Source of the DNA: JBBECE01 sp040881985
GTDB taxonomy: Bacteria; Pseudomonadota; Alphaproteobacteria; Rhizobiales; Devosiaceae
NCBI GenBank assembly: GCA_040881985.1
Contig: JBBECE010000014.1
Span: forward strand, 1-64,000
Length of the DNA: 64,000 bases
Direction: 5' to 3'
Both the position numbers and the translations under genes were made by a program. Shown piece by piece: positions 34,285 through 42,567 of this stretch (its first letter is position 1; every line of letters starts with the position of its first letter). The notes below the pieces were generated by a model. The model saw only the letters and a list, made by a program, of their open reading frames with translations, was not told the DNA's origin and searched no databases.

Positions 34285-35169
34285 ATGCTCGCTTCGCTGC
34301 GAAACGGCAACACCATCCCGGTCGTGATCGTCCTCGCCGTGTTGCTGCTTGCCTGGTACGCCGCAGCGGTGCGCATGAACGCCCCTTGGCAGGAAACGCT
34401 CAATACCCGTGCCGGAGAGGCCGAAGTTCCAATCGGAGACTTCGCTCTCCAGACCTGGGCGCAGGAAAGGCCAGTGCTGCCGGCGCCGCATCAGATCGCC
34501 GCCGAAATCTGGAACGCGACTGTCGCGCTCGAGTTCACGTCGCGGCGCTCGCTCGCCTATCATGCTTCGATCACCCTGTCGGCGACGCTCTTGGGTTTTG
34601 CGTTCGGCACGCTGCTCGGCATCGGCCTCGCAGTGATCATCATCCACAACGACACGTCGGACCGGTCGCTCATGCCCTGGATCATTGCCAGCCAAACGGT
34701 GCCGATCCTCGCCATCGCGCCGATGGTCGTCGTCGGGCTCGGCGCCGTTGGGGTCACGGGACTCCTGCCCAAGGCACTCATCTCGATGTATCTGAGTTTT
34801 TTTCCGGTCGTCGTAGGCATGGTGAAGGGGCTGCGCTCGCCTGAACGGATCGACCTCGACCTGATGCGCACCTACAATACGAACTCCTGGCAGGTCTTTG
34901 CAAAGTTGCGCTGGCCAGCCGCCATGCCGTATCTGTTTGCTTCGATGAAGGTCGGCATCGCCATCTCGCTTATTGGCGCTGTGGTGGGTGAACTATCCAA
35001 TGCCGCCGGCGGCGGGCTCGGGGTCAGGCTGTTGACGGGATCCTATAACGGCCAGACCATCCAGATCTGGGCAGCGCTATTCATCGCCGCCGGTCTCGCC
35101 GCTGCCCTCGTCATAGCTGTGGGTCTTGCCGAGCGGTTGGTGAATTCGGCTATGGGCGCGCGCGCATGA
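34285..35169 (+). CDS. NitT/TauT-type ABC transporter permease 1
   Basis: A 294-residue membrane permease. It starts with one helix and a soluble segment (about residues 30-75), then the transport core with YHASITLSATLLGFAFGTLLG, QTVPILAIAPMVVVGLG and the EAA-like loop LDLMRTYNTNSWQVFAKLRWPAAMPY shown by TYNTNSWQVF. This matches permeases of the NMT1/THI5-type transporters for pyrimidine-related molecules. Its frame has no interruption, in contrast to the ATPase before it and the binding protein after it. It overlaps permease 2 by four bases. Confidence 0.88.
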   Translation: MLASLRNGNTIPVVIVLAVLLLAWYAAAVRMNAPWQETLNTRAGEAEVPIGDFALQTWAQERPVLPAPHQIAAEIWNATVALEFTSRRSLAYHASITLSATLLGFAFGTLLGIGLAVIIIHNDTSDRSLMPWIIASQTVPILAIAPMVVVGLGAVGVTGLLPKALISMYLSFFPVVVGMVKGLRSPERIDLDLMRTYNTNSWQVFAKLRWPAAMPYLFASMKVGIAISLIGAVVGELSNAAGGGLGVRLLTGSYNGQTIQIWAALFIAAGLAAALVIAVGLAERLVNSAMGARA

Positions 35170-36281
35170 GCCGCCTGCAGGCCGTTCTCGCGATGATCTC
35201 GGGCGGGTTGAGCCTTGCCGGCCTCGTCCTCGCCGGACCTACAGGCAATGCACCGGTCGTGCTTCTCGTCTTTTTCACCGCCGGCACGCTGACACTTTTG
35301 CGCTTTGTTCGTCCCCTGCCGTTATGGCTCGACGGCGCGATTTCGGGCGTTGGCGCGGCGGCGCTCGGCTCCTCGCTTTCGGCCTTCGAGACGGCGCCGG
35401 CCTATTTCTGGCTGGGGCTCGTCACGGTCTGGGTCTTTTCCTGGCTTTTCGTCGAGCAGCTGTCGCTGGCCATTCGCCGCGGGCAGGTGTCCGAACGCAT
35501 CTTTGGGGTGTTCGTGCCGGCGATATTCGGCATCGCGCTCTTGTTCATCTGGGAAGCGGTGACGCGAAGCGCCAATGTGCCGGAAGTGCTGTTGCCGCCG
35601 CCCTCCTCGATTTGGGCGCGGATTATTATTTCCCTGCCGTTGCTATGGGCCGATTTCCAGCAGACCTTTCTCAAGGCCGTGCTGGCCGGCTACGCCATGG
35701 GATGCCTCTCGGGATTTCTCGTGGCCATCCTTATCGACCGCTCACCCTTCCTGAAGCGCGGTCTGCTGCCGATCGGCAATTTTGTCTCGGCACTCCCCAT
35801 TATCGGGATCGCACCCATCCTGATTATGTGGTTTGGCTTCGATTGGCCGTCGAAAGCCGCCGTGGTCGTGGCGATGACCTTCTTCCCGATGCTGATCAAC
35901 ACGGTCGCCGGCCTCAACGCCGCTGGCGCGATGGAGCGCAATCTGATGCGCACCTATGCCGCGCCCTACCTGGCGACTCTGTTCAAACTGCGCCTTCCTG
36001 CCGCCGCGCCGTTTATTTTCAACGCGTTGAAGATCAACTCGACATTGGCGCTCATCGGCGCAATCGTGGCTAAATTCTTCGGTACCCCGATAGTGGGAAT
36101 GGGGTTCCGGATATCCACCGAGGTCGGTAAGCTCAATATCGACCTCGTCTGGGCGGAGATCGCAATGGCGGCTGTGGCGGGCTCGGCATTTTACGGTGTC
36201 GTCGCCCTCATCGAGAGGGCGGTGACATTTTGGCATCCGTCCGTCCGTGGTGGACGGGCGAAACTACGAAAAGGGACATGA
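35166..36281 (+). CDS. NitT/TauT-type ABC transporter permease 2, with extra N-terminal helices
   Basis: A 371-residue permease, about 100 residues longer than usual because of an N-terminal part with about four extra hydrophobic segments (residues 1-100, e.g. ISGGLSLAGLVLAGP). The core has EVLLPPPSSIWARII, FVSALPIIGIAPILIMWFG and the EAA loop ERNLMRTYAAPYLATLFKLRLP. Its frame is intact. The TGA stop overlaps the ATG of the binding-protein gene (36278-36281). Together with permease 1 it makes a heterodimeric channel. Confidence 0.88.
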   Translation: MSRLQAVLAMISGGLSLAGLVLAGPTGNAPVVLLVFFTAGTLTLLRFVRPLPLWLDGAISGVGAAALGSSLSAFETAPAYFWLGLVTVWVFSWLFVEQLSLAIRRGQVSERIFGVFVPAIFGIALLFIWEAVTRSANVPEVLLPPPSSIWARIIISLPLLWADFQQTFLKAVLAGYAMGCLSGFLVAILIDRSPFLKRGLLPIGNFVSALPIIGIAPILIMWFGFDWPSKAAVVVAMTFFPMLINTVAGLNAAGAMERNLMRTYAAPYLATLFKLRLPAAAPFIFNALKINSTLALIGAIVAKFFGTPIVGMGFRISTEVGKLNIDLVWAEIAMAAVAGSAFYGVVALIERAVTFWHPSVRGGRAKLRKGT

Positions 36282-37276
36282 AAAACATGAAAAGGAAACT
36301 GATCGCGCTGATCGCGGGAACGCTCGCCATTACGGCTGCGCCCGGGGTTCTGGCGCAGGACACCATCACGCTGCAACTCAAATGGGTTACGTAGGCGCAG
36401 TTCGCCGGCTACATCGTTGCCAAGGCCAAGGGCTTTTATGGCGAGGAAAACCTCAATGTGAACATCCTTCCCGGCGGCCCGAACATCGCGCCTGAGCAGG
36501 TCATCGCCGGCGGCGCCGCCGACGTCATCGTCGACTGGATGGGTGGAGCGCTCGCCGCTCGTGAAAAAGGCGTACCGCTGGTCAATATCGCCCAGTCGTT
36601 CAAGCGTTCCGGCCTGATGATGATCTGCCCCGCCGAAACCGGCATTACTTCGGAGGCGGATTTCCCGGGCCACACGCTGGGCGTCTGGTTCTTCGGCAAC
36701 GAGTACCCGTTCTTCGCCTGGATGAACAAGCTCGGGCTCGCGACCGACGGGTCGGCAGGTGGCGTCACCGTGCTGCAGCAGAGCTTCGACATCCAGCCGA
36801 TGATACAAAAGCAGGCCGACTGCATCTCGGTTATGACCTACAACGAGTATGGTCAGGCACTGGATGCCGGATTCGGACCGGACAATCTCACCATCTTCAA
36901 CTACACCGCACTCGGCAACGATTTGCTCGAGGACGGCCTTTATGTCATGGAGGATCGTCTCCAGGATGCCGCCTTCGTCGACCAGATGACGCGCTTCGTC
37001 CGCGCTTCAATGAAGGGCTGGCAATACGCGCTCGAAAACCCCGCGGAAGCCGCGCAAATCGTGGTCGATTCCGACGAAACCGGGGCGGCGACGCTTGAAC
37101 ACCAGCTCTACATGGTGGGTGAGGTGAGCAAGCTCGTCGACGCCATCGATCCGGCGCTTGACGCAGCGACCTATGAGCGCACCGTCAAGGCTCTGCTCGA
37201 CCAATCGATCATCACTCAGGAGCCTGTGGGCGGCTTTACTCGGGTGATCACCGACGCCGCGCTCGGGGCGATGTAG
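36278..37276 (+). CDS. NMT1/THI5-like ABC substrate-binding protein interrupted by an amber codon at codon 39
   Basis: From the ATG at 36278 the frame codes a signal peptide (KLIALIAGTLAITAAPGVLA) and the mature start DTITLQLKWVT, then meets TAG at 36392-36394. The same frame then continues without a stop for 293 codons, beginning AQFAGYIVAKAKGFYGEENL and including PGGPNIAPEQVIAGGAADV. In this family the block is LKWVTQAQFAGY, so TAG stands exactly where CAG for Gln is expected, a single C to T change. The first later in-frame start (GTG 36458) lacks the signal peptide, so a working secreted protein needs readthrough. It is either a very young pseudogene or a recoded gene. It is the last gene of the transporter operon, followed by a terminator. 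Confidence 0.88.
36392..36394 (+). other. In-frame amber codon in the binding-protein gene, at a conserved Gln position
   Basis: TAG is codon 39, between KWVT and AQFAGY. The following base is G. The family sequence has Gln (CAG) here. Confidence 0.88.
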
Positions 37277-37300
37277 CTGCAAGGCTGCGACATAGCGTCA

Positions 37301-37329
37301 AAGGGGCGGGCGACCGCCCCTTTTCTTTT
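37301..37329 (+). terminator. Rho-independent terminator after the transporter operon
   Basis: Arms GGGGCGG (37303-37309) and CCGCCCC (37314-37320) with loop GCGA pair perfectly, extended by AA/TT, and are followed by the T-tract TTTTCTTTT (37321-37329). It lies 25 bases after the binding-protein stop and ends the long pyrimidine/transport transcript. Confidence 0.92.
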
Positions 37330-37379
37330 CGCCAGGGGCGCGACAGACTCTCCGGCTGCACCCCCAACCCCGGACCTTC

Positions 37380-38321
37380 ATGCCCCGCAAGCTCGTCATC
37401 GATACCGACCCCGGCCAGGACGACGCCGTCGCGATCCTTCTGGCGCTGGCCTCGCCGGACGAGTTCGAGGTGCTCGGGATCGTGGCGGTCGCCGGCAATG
37501 TCGAGCTCGCGCAAAGTGCCGGGAACGCGCTGAAAGTGGTCGAACTCAGCGGGCGAACCGATGTTCCGGTCTATGCGGGCTGCGAGCACCCGATCCGCCG
37601 CAAGCTCGTCACCGCCCGGCATGTGCATGGCAAGTCCGGGCTCGACGGGCCGGACCTACCGGAGCCGAGGATCAAGCTTCAACCGACCCACGGAGTCGAC
37701 TTCATCGTCGGGGCGCTGCGGGTCCACGAACCCGGCGAGGTGACGCTCGCGACGCTCGGGCCGCTGACCGACATCGCGATGGCGCTGGTCAAGGCGCCTG
37801 AGGTCGCCTCGCGGGTGAAAGAGATCGTGATGATGGGCGGAGCTTATTTCGAGGTCGGCAACATTACGCCCTCGGCCGAGTTCAACATTTTCGTCGATCC
37901 GGAGGCCGCCGACATCGTCTTCCGGTCGGGGATCCCGATCGTGCAAGTGCCGCTCGACGTCACTCACCAGGCGCTGACGACGAAGCAGCGGCTAGCCGCG
38001 TTCAGGGAGCTTGGCAACCGGGCCGGGGCGGCGGTCGCTGACATGCTGGAATTCTCGCAGCGGTTCGACCTTTCCAAATACGGCAATCTCGGCGCCCCGT
38101 TGCATGATCCCTGCACTATCGCTTACCTGCTGAAACCGAGCCTCTTCGAGGGGCGGCAAATCAATGTCACCGTCGAGACGGCGAGCGAGTTGACGATGGG
38201 AATGACGGTCGCCGATTATTGGCGGATCACCGACCGGCCGAAAAACGTCAATTTCCTCCGCCATATCGATGCCGAGGGCTTCTATGCGCTGCTGATGGAG
38301 CGGCTCGAGTTTCTGCCTTGA
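37380..38321 (+). CDS. Inosine/uridine-preferring nucleoside hydrolase
   Basis: A 313-residue calcium-dependent N-ribohydrolase. The metal-binding N-terminus DTDPGQDDA is intact, EIVMMGGAYFEVGNI and SAEFNIFVDPEAA contact ribose, and the late Asp in LHDPCTIAYLL binds calcium and lies near the active-site His. It would release the free base from uridine or inosine, feeding the pyrimidine pathway upstream. It has its own promoter space after the terminator at 37301-37329. Its strict substrate cannot be read from the sequence. Confidence 0.92.
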   Translation: MPRKLVIDTDPGQDDAVAILLALASPDEFEVLGIVAVAGNVELAQSAGNALKVVELSGRTDVPVYAGCEHPIRRKLVTARHVHGKSGLDGPDLPEPRIKLQPTHGVDFIVGALRVHEPGEVTLATLGPLTDIAMALVKAPEVASRVKEIVMMGGAYFEVGNITPSAEFNIFVDPEAADIVFRSGIPIVQVPLDVTHQALTTKQRLAAFRELGNRAGAAVADMLEFSQRFDLSKYGNLGAPLHDPCTIAYLLKPSLFEGRQINVTVETASELTMGMTVADYWRITDRPKNVNFLRHIDAEGFYALLMERLEFLP

Positions 38322-38380
38322 CTGCTTTTCTCGGGTCCGGCGCCGTGCTAGGCGGACCGCGCCTTGCCGAGGAGCGAGCG

Positions 38381-38557
38381 ATGCGGGTTCTCGTCGCGGT
38401 CAAACGGGTGATCGATTTCAGTGTCCGGTTGCGGGTGAAGCGCGAACGGGCGGGGGTCGAGTTCGCCAACGTCAAGATGAGCATGAACTCCTTCGACGAG
38501 ATCGCGGTCGAAGAGGCGGTGCCGGCGCTGATCGCGACGCAAAGCAGAAAGCCATGA
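38381..38557 (+). pseudogene. etfB: N-terminal stump of electron transfer flavoprotein beta subunit
   Basis: A 58-codon frame with its own GAGGAGCGAGCG ribosome binding site. Residues 1-48 match the start of bacterial EtfB: MRVLVAVKRVIDFSVRLRVK, then VEFANVKMSMNSFDEIAVEEAV. The normal protein is about 250 residues. Here the homology stops after EEAV and ten unrelated residues lead to a stop that overlaps the ATG of the ETF-ubiquinone oxidoreductase gene. This is a deletion that removed about 200 codons of etfB and probably any etfA in this place. Confidence 0.8.
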
Positions 38558-40206
38558 ACCCGGTCGCACGCGAGTCAATGCATTATGACGTGGTCATTGT
38601 CGGCGCCGGGCCGGCGGGGCTTGCGGCGGCGATCCGGCTGAAGCAGCTCGGCGGAGAGGGTGTTTCGGTTTGCGTCCTTGAAAAGGGCGCCGAGGTTGGC
38701 GCGCATATTCTGTCGGGCGCGGTATTCGATCCGGTGGGACTCGACGCGCTGATCCCCGACTGGCGGGCGAAGGGTGCGCCGATTTCAGTGCTGGTCAGGC
38801 AGGACCGGTTCTTGTTGCTGACCGACAGCGCGGCGCTGCGGGTGCCGAGGTTCATGATGCCGCCGCTGATGCGCAATCGCGGCAATTTCATCGTCTCCCT
38901 GGGCAATGTCTGTCGCTGGCTGGGCCAGCAAGCAGCGGCTTTGGGTGTCGAGATTTTTCCCGGCATGGCGGCCTCGGCACTGGTCCTCGGCGAAGCCAGA
39001 GAATTGGTGGGGGTCGTTGCCGGCGAGTTCGGCAAGCTGAAGGACGGCGTGCCCGGGCTCAACTACGAGCCGGGCATCGAAGTGCGCGGCAAATATGTGC
39101 TCCTCGCGGAGGGCGCGCGAGGGTCGCTCTCGAAGCAGCTGATCGCCCGCTACCGGCTCGATGCGTCGTCCGAGCCGCAGAAATTCGGACTGGGGCTTAA
39201 GGAAATCTGGCGACTCGCGCCGGGCAAGCACCGGCCGGGCATGGTCGTTCACACCATGGGCTGGCCGCTCGAACCGCAGGCCGGGGGCGGCGGCTTTGTC
39301 TATCACGGCGAAGCGGGCGAGGCTTTTGTGGGGCTCGTCGCGCATCTCGACTACGCCAATCCCTATGTCGACCCCTATCTCGAATTCCAGCGCTTCAAGC
39401 ATCACCCTTCAATCGCTGGAATGCTCGCGGGCGGCGAGCGGGTCTCCTACGGGGCAAGGGTGATCGCCGAAGGGGCCTGGCAGTCGTTGCCGAAGCTCGC
39501 CTTTCCGGGCGGGGCGCTGTTGGGATGCGCCGCCGGCATGGTCAACCTGCCGCGTATCAAGGGAAGTCACAACGCCATGCTCTCCGGTAAGGCCGCCGCC
39601 GAAGCCGCCTTCGCGGCGCTCGGGCAGGGGCGGGGTGGCGACGAACTCGCCGCCTATGAGCGCAGCGTTCGCGAGGGGCCGATCGCGGACGATCTCAAGC
39701 CCGTCCGCAACGTCAAGCCGCTCTGGTCGCGCTTCGGGGCTTTTGGCGGGCTGGCGCTCGGGGGGGCCGACATGTGGGCGGCAACGCTTCTGGGGCGCAC
39801 CCTTTTCGGCACGCGGCACCACCGGACGAGCGACGCCGAAGCAACCGGCAGGGCGAAGCATTTCAAGCCCATCGCCTATCCGAGGCCCGACGGGGTGCTC
39901 TCGTTCGACCGGGCGACGAGCCTTGCTTTTTCGGGTGTGCATCACGGGGAGGGCGAACCGCCGCATCTGCTGCTTGCCGACCCGGCGATCCCGATCGCGG
40001 TCAACTTGCCAATTTTTGCCGAGCCGGCGCAGCGGTACTGCCCGGCGGGAGTCTATGAGATCGTCGAGGAGGCAGGGAAAAAACGCTTTCAGATCAACGC
40101 TCAGAACTGCGTGCACTGCAAAGCCTGCGACATCAAGGATCCGAGCCAGAACATCACCTGGACGACCCCGGAAGGCGGCTCGGGGCCCAACTATCCCAAT
40201 ATGTGA
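38554..40206 (+). CDS. Electron transfer flavoprotein-ubiquinone oxidoreductase
   Basis: A 550-residue full-length flavoprotein. FAD binds at VVIVGAGPAGLAAAIRL near residue 12. The membrane/quinone part includes GGALLGCAAGMVNLPRIKGSHNAM (key part AGMVNLPRIKG). The C-terminus has a 4Fe-4S cluster with Cys in QRYCPAGVYE and NCVHCKACDIKDP, then the typical ending ITWTTPEGGSGPNYPNM. It passes electrons from ETF to ubiquinone. The start at 38554 overlaps the stop of the etfB stump (ATGA); an in-frame ATG at 38578 is an alternative. ETF itself must be encoded elsewhere. Confidence 0.95.
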   Translation: MNPVARESMHYDVVIVGAGPAGLAAAIRLKQLGGEGVSVCVLEKGAEVGAHILSGAVFDPVGLDALIPDWRAKGAPISVLVRQDRFLLLTDSAALRVPRFMMPPLMRNRGNFIVSLGNVCRWLGQQAAALGVEIFPGMAASALVLGEARELVGVVAGEFGKLKDGVPGLNYEPGIEVRGKYVLLAEGARGSLSKQLIARYRLDASSEPQKFGLGLKEIWRLAPGKHRPGMVVHTMGWPLEPQAGGGGFVYHGEAGEAFVGLVAHLDYANPYVDPYLEFQRFKHHPSIAGMLAGGERVSYGARVIAEGAWQSLPKLAFPGGALLGCAAGMVNLPRIKGSHNAMLSGKAAAEAAFAALGQGRGGDELAAYERSVREGPIADDLKPVRNVKPLWSRFGAFGGLALGGADMWAATLLGRTLFGTRHHRTSDAEATGRAKHFKPIAYPRPDGVLSFDRATSLAFSGVHHGEGEPPHLLLADPAIPIAVNLPIFAEPAQRYCPAGVYEIVEEAGKKRFQINAQNCVHCKACDIKDPSQNITWTTPEGGSGPNYPNM

Positions 40207-40340
40207 GCTTTTGGCGCGCCCGGCTTTTGCCGTCCCGGCAAATGCGCTAGGAGTTCGGGCGCGATTTCCCAAAACGCTTTCGGAGCCGGGCCGAAAGCCC
40301 GGGCCAACCGGGGGACCGCATCGAGAGTGGGGGATTGTCC
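40207..40340. promoter_or_regulatory. Intergenic region before the ThuA cluster, with a hairpin at 40286-40302
   Basis: This 134-base gap holds a perfect hairpin, arms CCGGGC (40286-40291) and GCCCGG (40297-40302), loop CGAAA, without a T-tract. The GGGGG before the ATG at 40341 is a good ribosome binding site. A promoter for the ThuA cluster is expected here but is not recognisable by eye. Confidence 0.35.
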
Positions 40341-41126
40341 ATGAGTATCAGGGCCTTGGTCTGGGGCGAGAATATCCACGAGCGGACCAATCCGGTCGTT
40401 CAGGCGATCTACCCCAAGGGCATGCACAATGCCATCGCGCTTCTCTTGTCGGAGGACCGGGAGATTGTCACCTCGACCGCGACCCTGCAGGAGCCGGAGC
40501 ACGGACTCCCCGTGGAACGGCTTGAAAAGACTGACGTTCTCCTCTGGTGGGGACATATGGCGCATGGCTCCGTCGACGACGAAATCGTCGAGCGAGTGGC
40601 CCAGCGCGTGTGGGAAGGCATGGGGCTCATTCTCCTGCACTCGGCGCATTTCTCCAAGATCTTCAGACGCTTGATGGGAACTCCGTGCGCTCTCAGCTGG
40701 CGCGAGGCCGGCGAGCGCGAACGCCTCTGGACGGTCAGTCCCGGCCACGCAATCGCCCGCGGAATTCCACCGTCTTTCACAATCGAGTATGAGGAAATGT
40801 ACGGCGAGCCGTTTTCGGTGCCGGAGCCGGACGAGACGGTGTTCGTCTCCTGGTTCCAGGGCGGGGAAGTGTTCCGCTCGGGACTAACGTGGCGGCGGGG
40901 GGCAGGGAAGATCTTTTATTTCCGGCCGGGCCATGAGGCTTACCCGACCTATCATCATGAGATTGTCGGGCAGGTGCTGCGCAACGCCGTTCATTGGGCG
41001 CACAATCCGACCCGGCTCGCCGGCGACGTGAGGGTGGCGCCGAACGTGCCAGTCAAGCAAGCGCCGGAAAAGATTGAGGTGCGCGGGCCGAGCGTGCATG
41101 TGCCCGGCACGGAGGGGTTCAGATGA
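40341..41126 (+). CDS. ThuA-like glutamine-amidotransferase-fold protein
   Basis: A 261-residue protein of the ThuA family (trehalose utilisation). It starts SIRALVWGENIHER and has IYPKGMHNAIA, TDVLLWWGHMAHG, GLILLHSAHFSKIF, EEMYGEPF and YFRPGHEAYPTY, all typical. The ATG at 40341 has a GGGGG ribosome binding site; a TTG two codons upstream is less likely. The family is linked to sugar oxidation and import in rhizobia. Its stop overlaps the Gfo/Idh dehydrogenase start by four bases, so the two are coupled. Confidence 0.9.
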   Translation: MSIRALVWGENIHERTNPVVQAIYPKGMHNAIALLLSEDREIVTSTATLQEPEHGLPVERLEKTDVLLWWGHMAHGSVDDEIVERVAQRVWEGMGLILLHSAHFSKIFRRLMGTPCALSWREAGERERLWTVSPGHAIARGIPPSFTIEYEEMYGEPFSVPEPDETVFVSWFQGGEVFRSGLTWRRGAGKIFYFRPGHEAYPTYHHEIVGQVLRNAVHWAHNPTRLAGDVRVAPNVPVKQAPEKIEVRGPSVHVPGTEGFR

Positions 41127-42202
41127 GCGCGAAGGCCGCCGGACGGGCGAAGCCAGTGAGAGTATTGATCCTCGGCACCGGCAATATGGGCAATCACCAT
41201 GCGAAGAGTTTTGCCTCGATCAGAGGCGTGACCCTCGCCGGGGCGGTCGATGTCGACAGGGGCAGGGTTGAGGCTTTTCGCGACGCCCATGGGGTCGAGC
41301 GAGCCTTCACCTCGCTCGAGGCGGCGCTCGACTGGGGCAAGTTCGACGCGGTCGCCAATGTTACCCCCGATGCGCTGCATCATTCGACGACGATGAAGGT
41401 AATCGCGGCGGGCAAGCATATTCTCGGGGAGAAACCGCTGGCGACCAACTACGCCGACGCGATGGAGATGACGCAAGCTGCCGAGCGGGCGGGGCTCGTG
41501 GCGATGGTCAATCTCAGCTATCGCAACGTCGCCGAACTACACGCTGCCCGCGCCCTAATCGAGGCGGGCAAGATCGGCGAGGTCAAGCATATCGAGGCCT
41601 CGTATCTGCAGTCCTGGCTCGTCGCCAAGAGCTGGGGCAACTGGCGCACCGAGGCGACCTGGCTCTGGCGCCTCTCGACCAAGCACGGCTCGCACGGCGC
41701 GCTCGGCGACATCGGCATTCATATTCTCGATTTCACCGTCTATGGGGCGGGGCTCGATATTTCAAAAGTCTATTGCCGGCACCGGGCTTTCGACAAGGCG
41801 CCGGGCAACAAGATCGGCGAATACAATCTCGACGCCAACGACAGCTTCACCATGGCGCTCGAATTCGGCAACGGGGCGTTGGGCATCGTGCATGCGAGCC
41901 GCTGGGCGACCGGCTATCTTAATTCGCTGCGGCTCAGGGTCTTCGGCGACAAGGGCGCGGTCGAGGTCAATCACGCCACCGACGGCTCATCGCTGCGGGC
42001 CTGCACCGGGCGGGACGTCCATACCCAGACCTGGCGGGAGGTGAAGGCCAAACGGGTCGAGTCCAATCATCAGCGGTTCATCGCGGCGGTGAGGGAAGGC
42101 AAGGGGCGCGAGCCGAGCTTCCGGCACGCGGCGGCGCTACAGCGAGTGCTCGATCTCGGCGGGGTCGCGAACGCCGACCGCACGGAGCATCGGGTAGGCT
42201 AG
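41123..42202 (+). CDS. Gfo/Idh/MocA family oxidoreductase
   Basis: A 359-residue NAD(P)-dependent sugar dehydrogenase. The Rossmann motif is LGTGNMGNHHAKSF, and EKPLATNYADA with its catalytic Lys is the family mark. The middle has GDIGIHILDFTVYG, where His and Asp act in catalysis. Such enzymes with ThuA act on disaccharides or inositol-like sugars, perhaps as the ThuB partner. It starts in the stop of the ThuA-like gene. Confidence 0.92.
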   Translation: MSAKAAGRAKPVRVLILGTGNMGNHHAKSFASIRGVTLAGAVDVDRGRVEAFRDAHGVERAFTSLEAALDWGKFDAVANVTPDALHHSTTMKVIAAGKHILGEKPLATNYADAMEMTQAAERAGLVAMVNLSYRNVAELHAARALIEAGKIGEVKHIEASYLQSWLVAKSWGNWRTEATWLWRLSTKHGSHGALGDIGIHILDFTVYGAGLDISKVYCRHRAFDKAPGNKIGEYNLDANDSFTMALEFGNGALGIVHASRWATGYLNSLRLRVFGDKGAVEVNHATDGSSLRACTGRDVHTQTWREVKAKRVESNHQRFIAAVREGKGREPSFRHAAALQRVLDLGGVANADRTEHRVG

Positions 42203-42297
42203 TCGACTGAGGTTACGTATGCTCCGGGCGGCCGGCAGGGCACCGGCGGCTTGCCACGAAATGTGCATAGGTTCGGATAGCGATGGGTTGAGCGGCC

Positions 42298-42443
42298 GGC
42301 AAGTCCCCGAACGGGGATGGTCTCTCGGGCAATGCGCTGAAGGACTATTACGCCGAATGGAAGAGCTACCAAATGTCGGACCACAAGCCGATGTGGGTCG
42401 GATCAAATCGAACAGCGCGGACGACTATCTGGCGAGGCTTTAG
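42298..42443 (+). pseudogene. Frameshifted C-terminal remnant of an endonuclease/exonuclease/phosphatase family protein
   Basis: One frame reads ALKDYYAEWKSYQMSDHKPMWV (key part QMSDHKPMWV) and a neighbouring frame continues RIKSNSADDYLARL to a TAG at 42441-42443. Put together these match, as I recall, the end of bacterial endonuclease/exonuclease/phosphatase proteins, which have a conserved SDHxPxW near the C-terminus followed by a D-x-Y-L ending. One missing base around 42395-42405 separates the two frames. The rest of the gene is gone. The region 42203-42297 before it holds nothing I can recognise. Confidence 0.5.
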
Positions 42444-42512
42444 GTAGGCACCAGCTGCCTTGATTTTCCTCAGCAAGGAAGCCGGGCCACCAAGGGGGCA
42501 CGAACGAGATTG

Positions 42513-42537
42513 CATCACCCGGTCAAGCCAGGTGATG
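42513..42537. repeat. REP-like intergenic palindrome
   Basis: Arms CATCACC (42513-42519) and GGTGATG (42531-42537) flank CGGTCAAGCCA. The sequence type CACCCGGTCAAGCC(G/A)GGTGATGAC is, as I recall, a common repeated palindrome between genes of alphaproteobacteria. I see only this copy in the window. It sits in a 365-base space together with the nuclease-family remnant. Confidence 0.5.
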
Positions 42538-42567
42538 ACGAGGTGAGGAAAGAGGGAAACGAATATC

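Noticed and set aside
33479..37276. General reassignment of TAG to a sense codon
   Set aside because: TAG is the natural end of many genes in the window (for example 15125, 27048, 33472, 42202, 43209, 57985), after which homology ends.
40286..40302. Hairpin after the ETF-quinone oxidoreductase gene as a Rho-independent terminator
   Set aside because: The stem is good but no T-tract follows on the plus strand.
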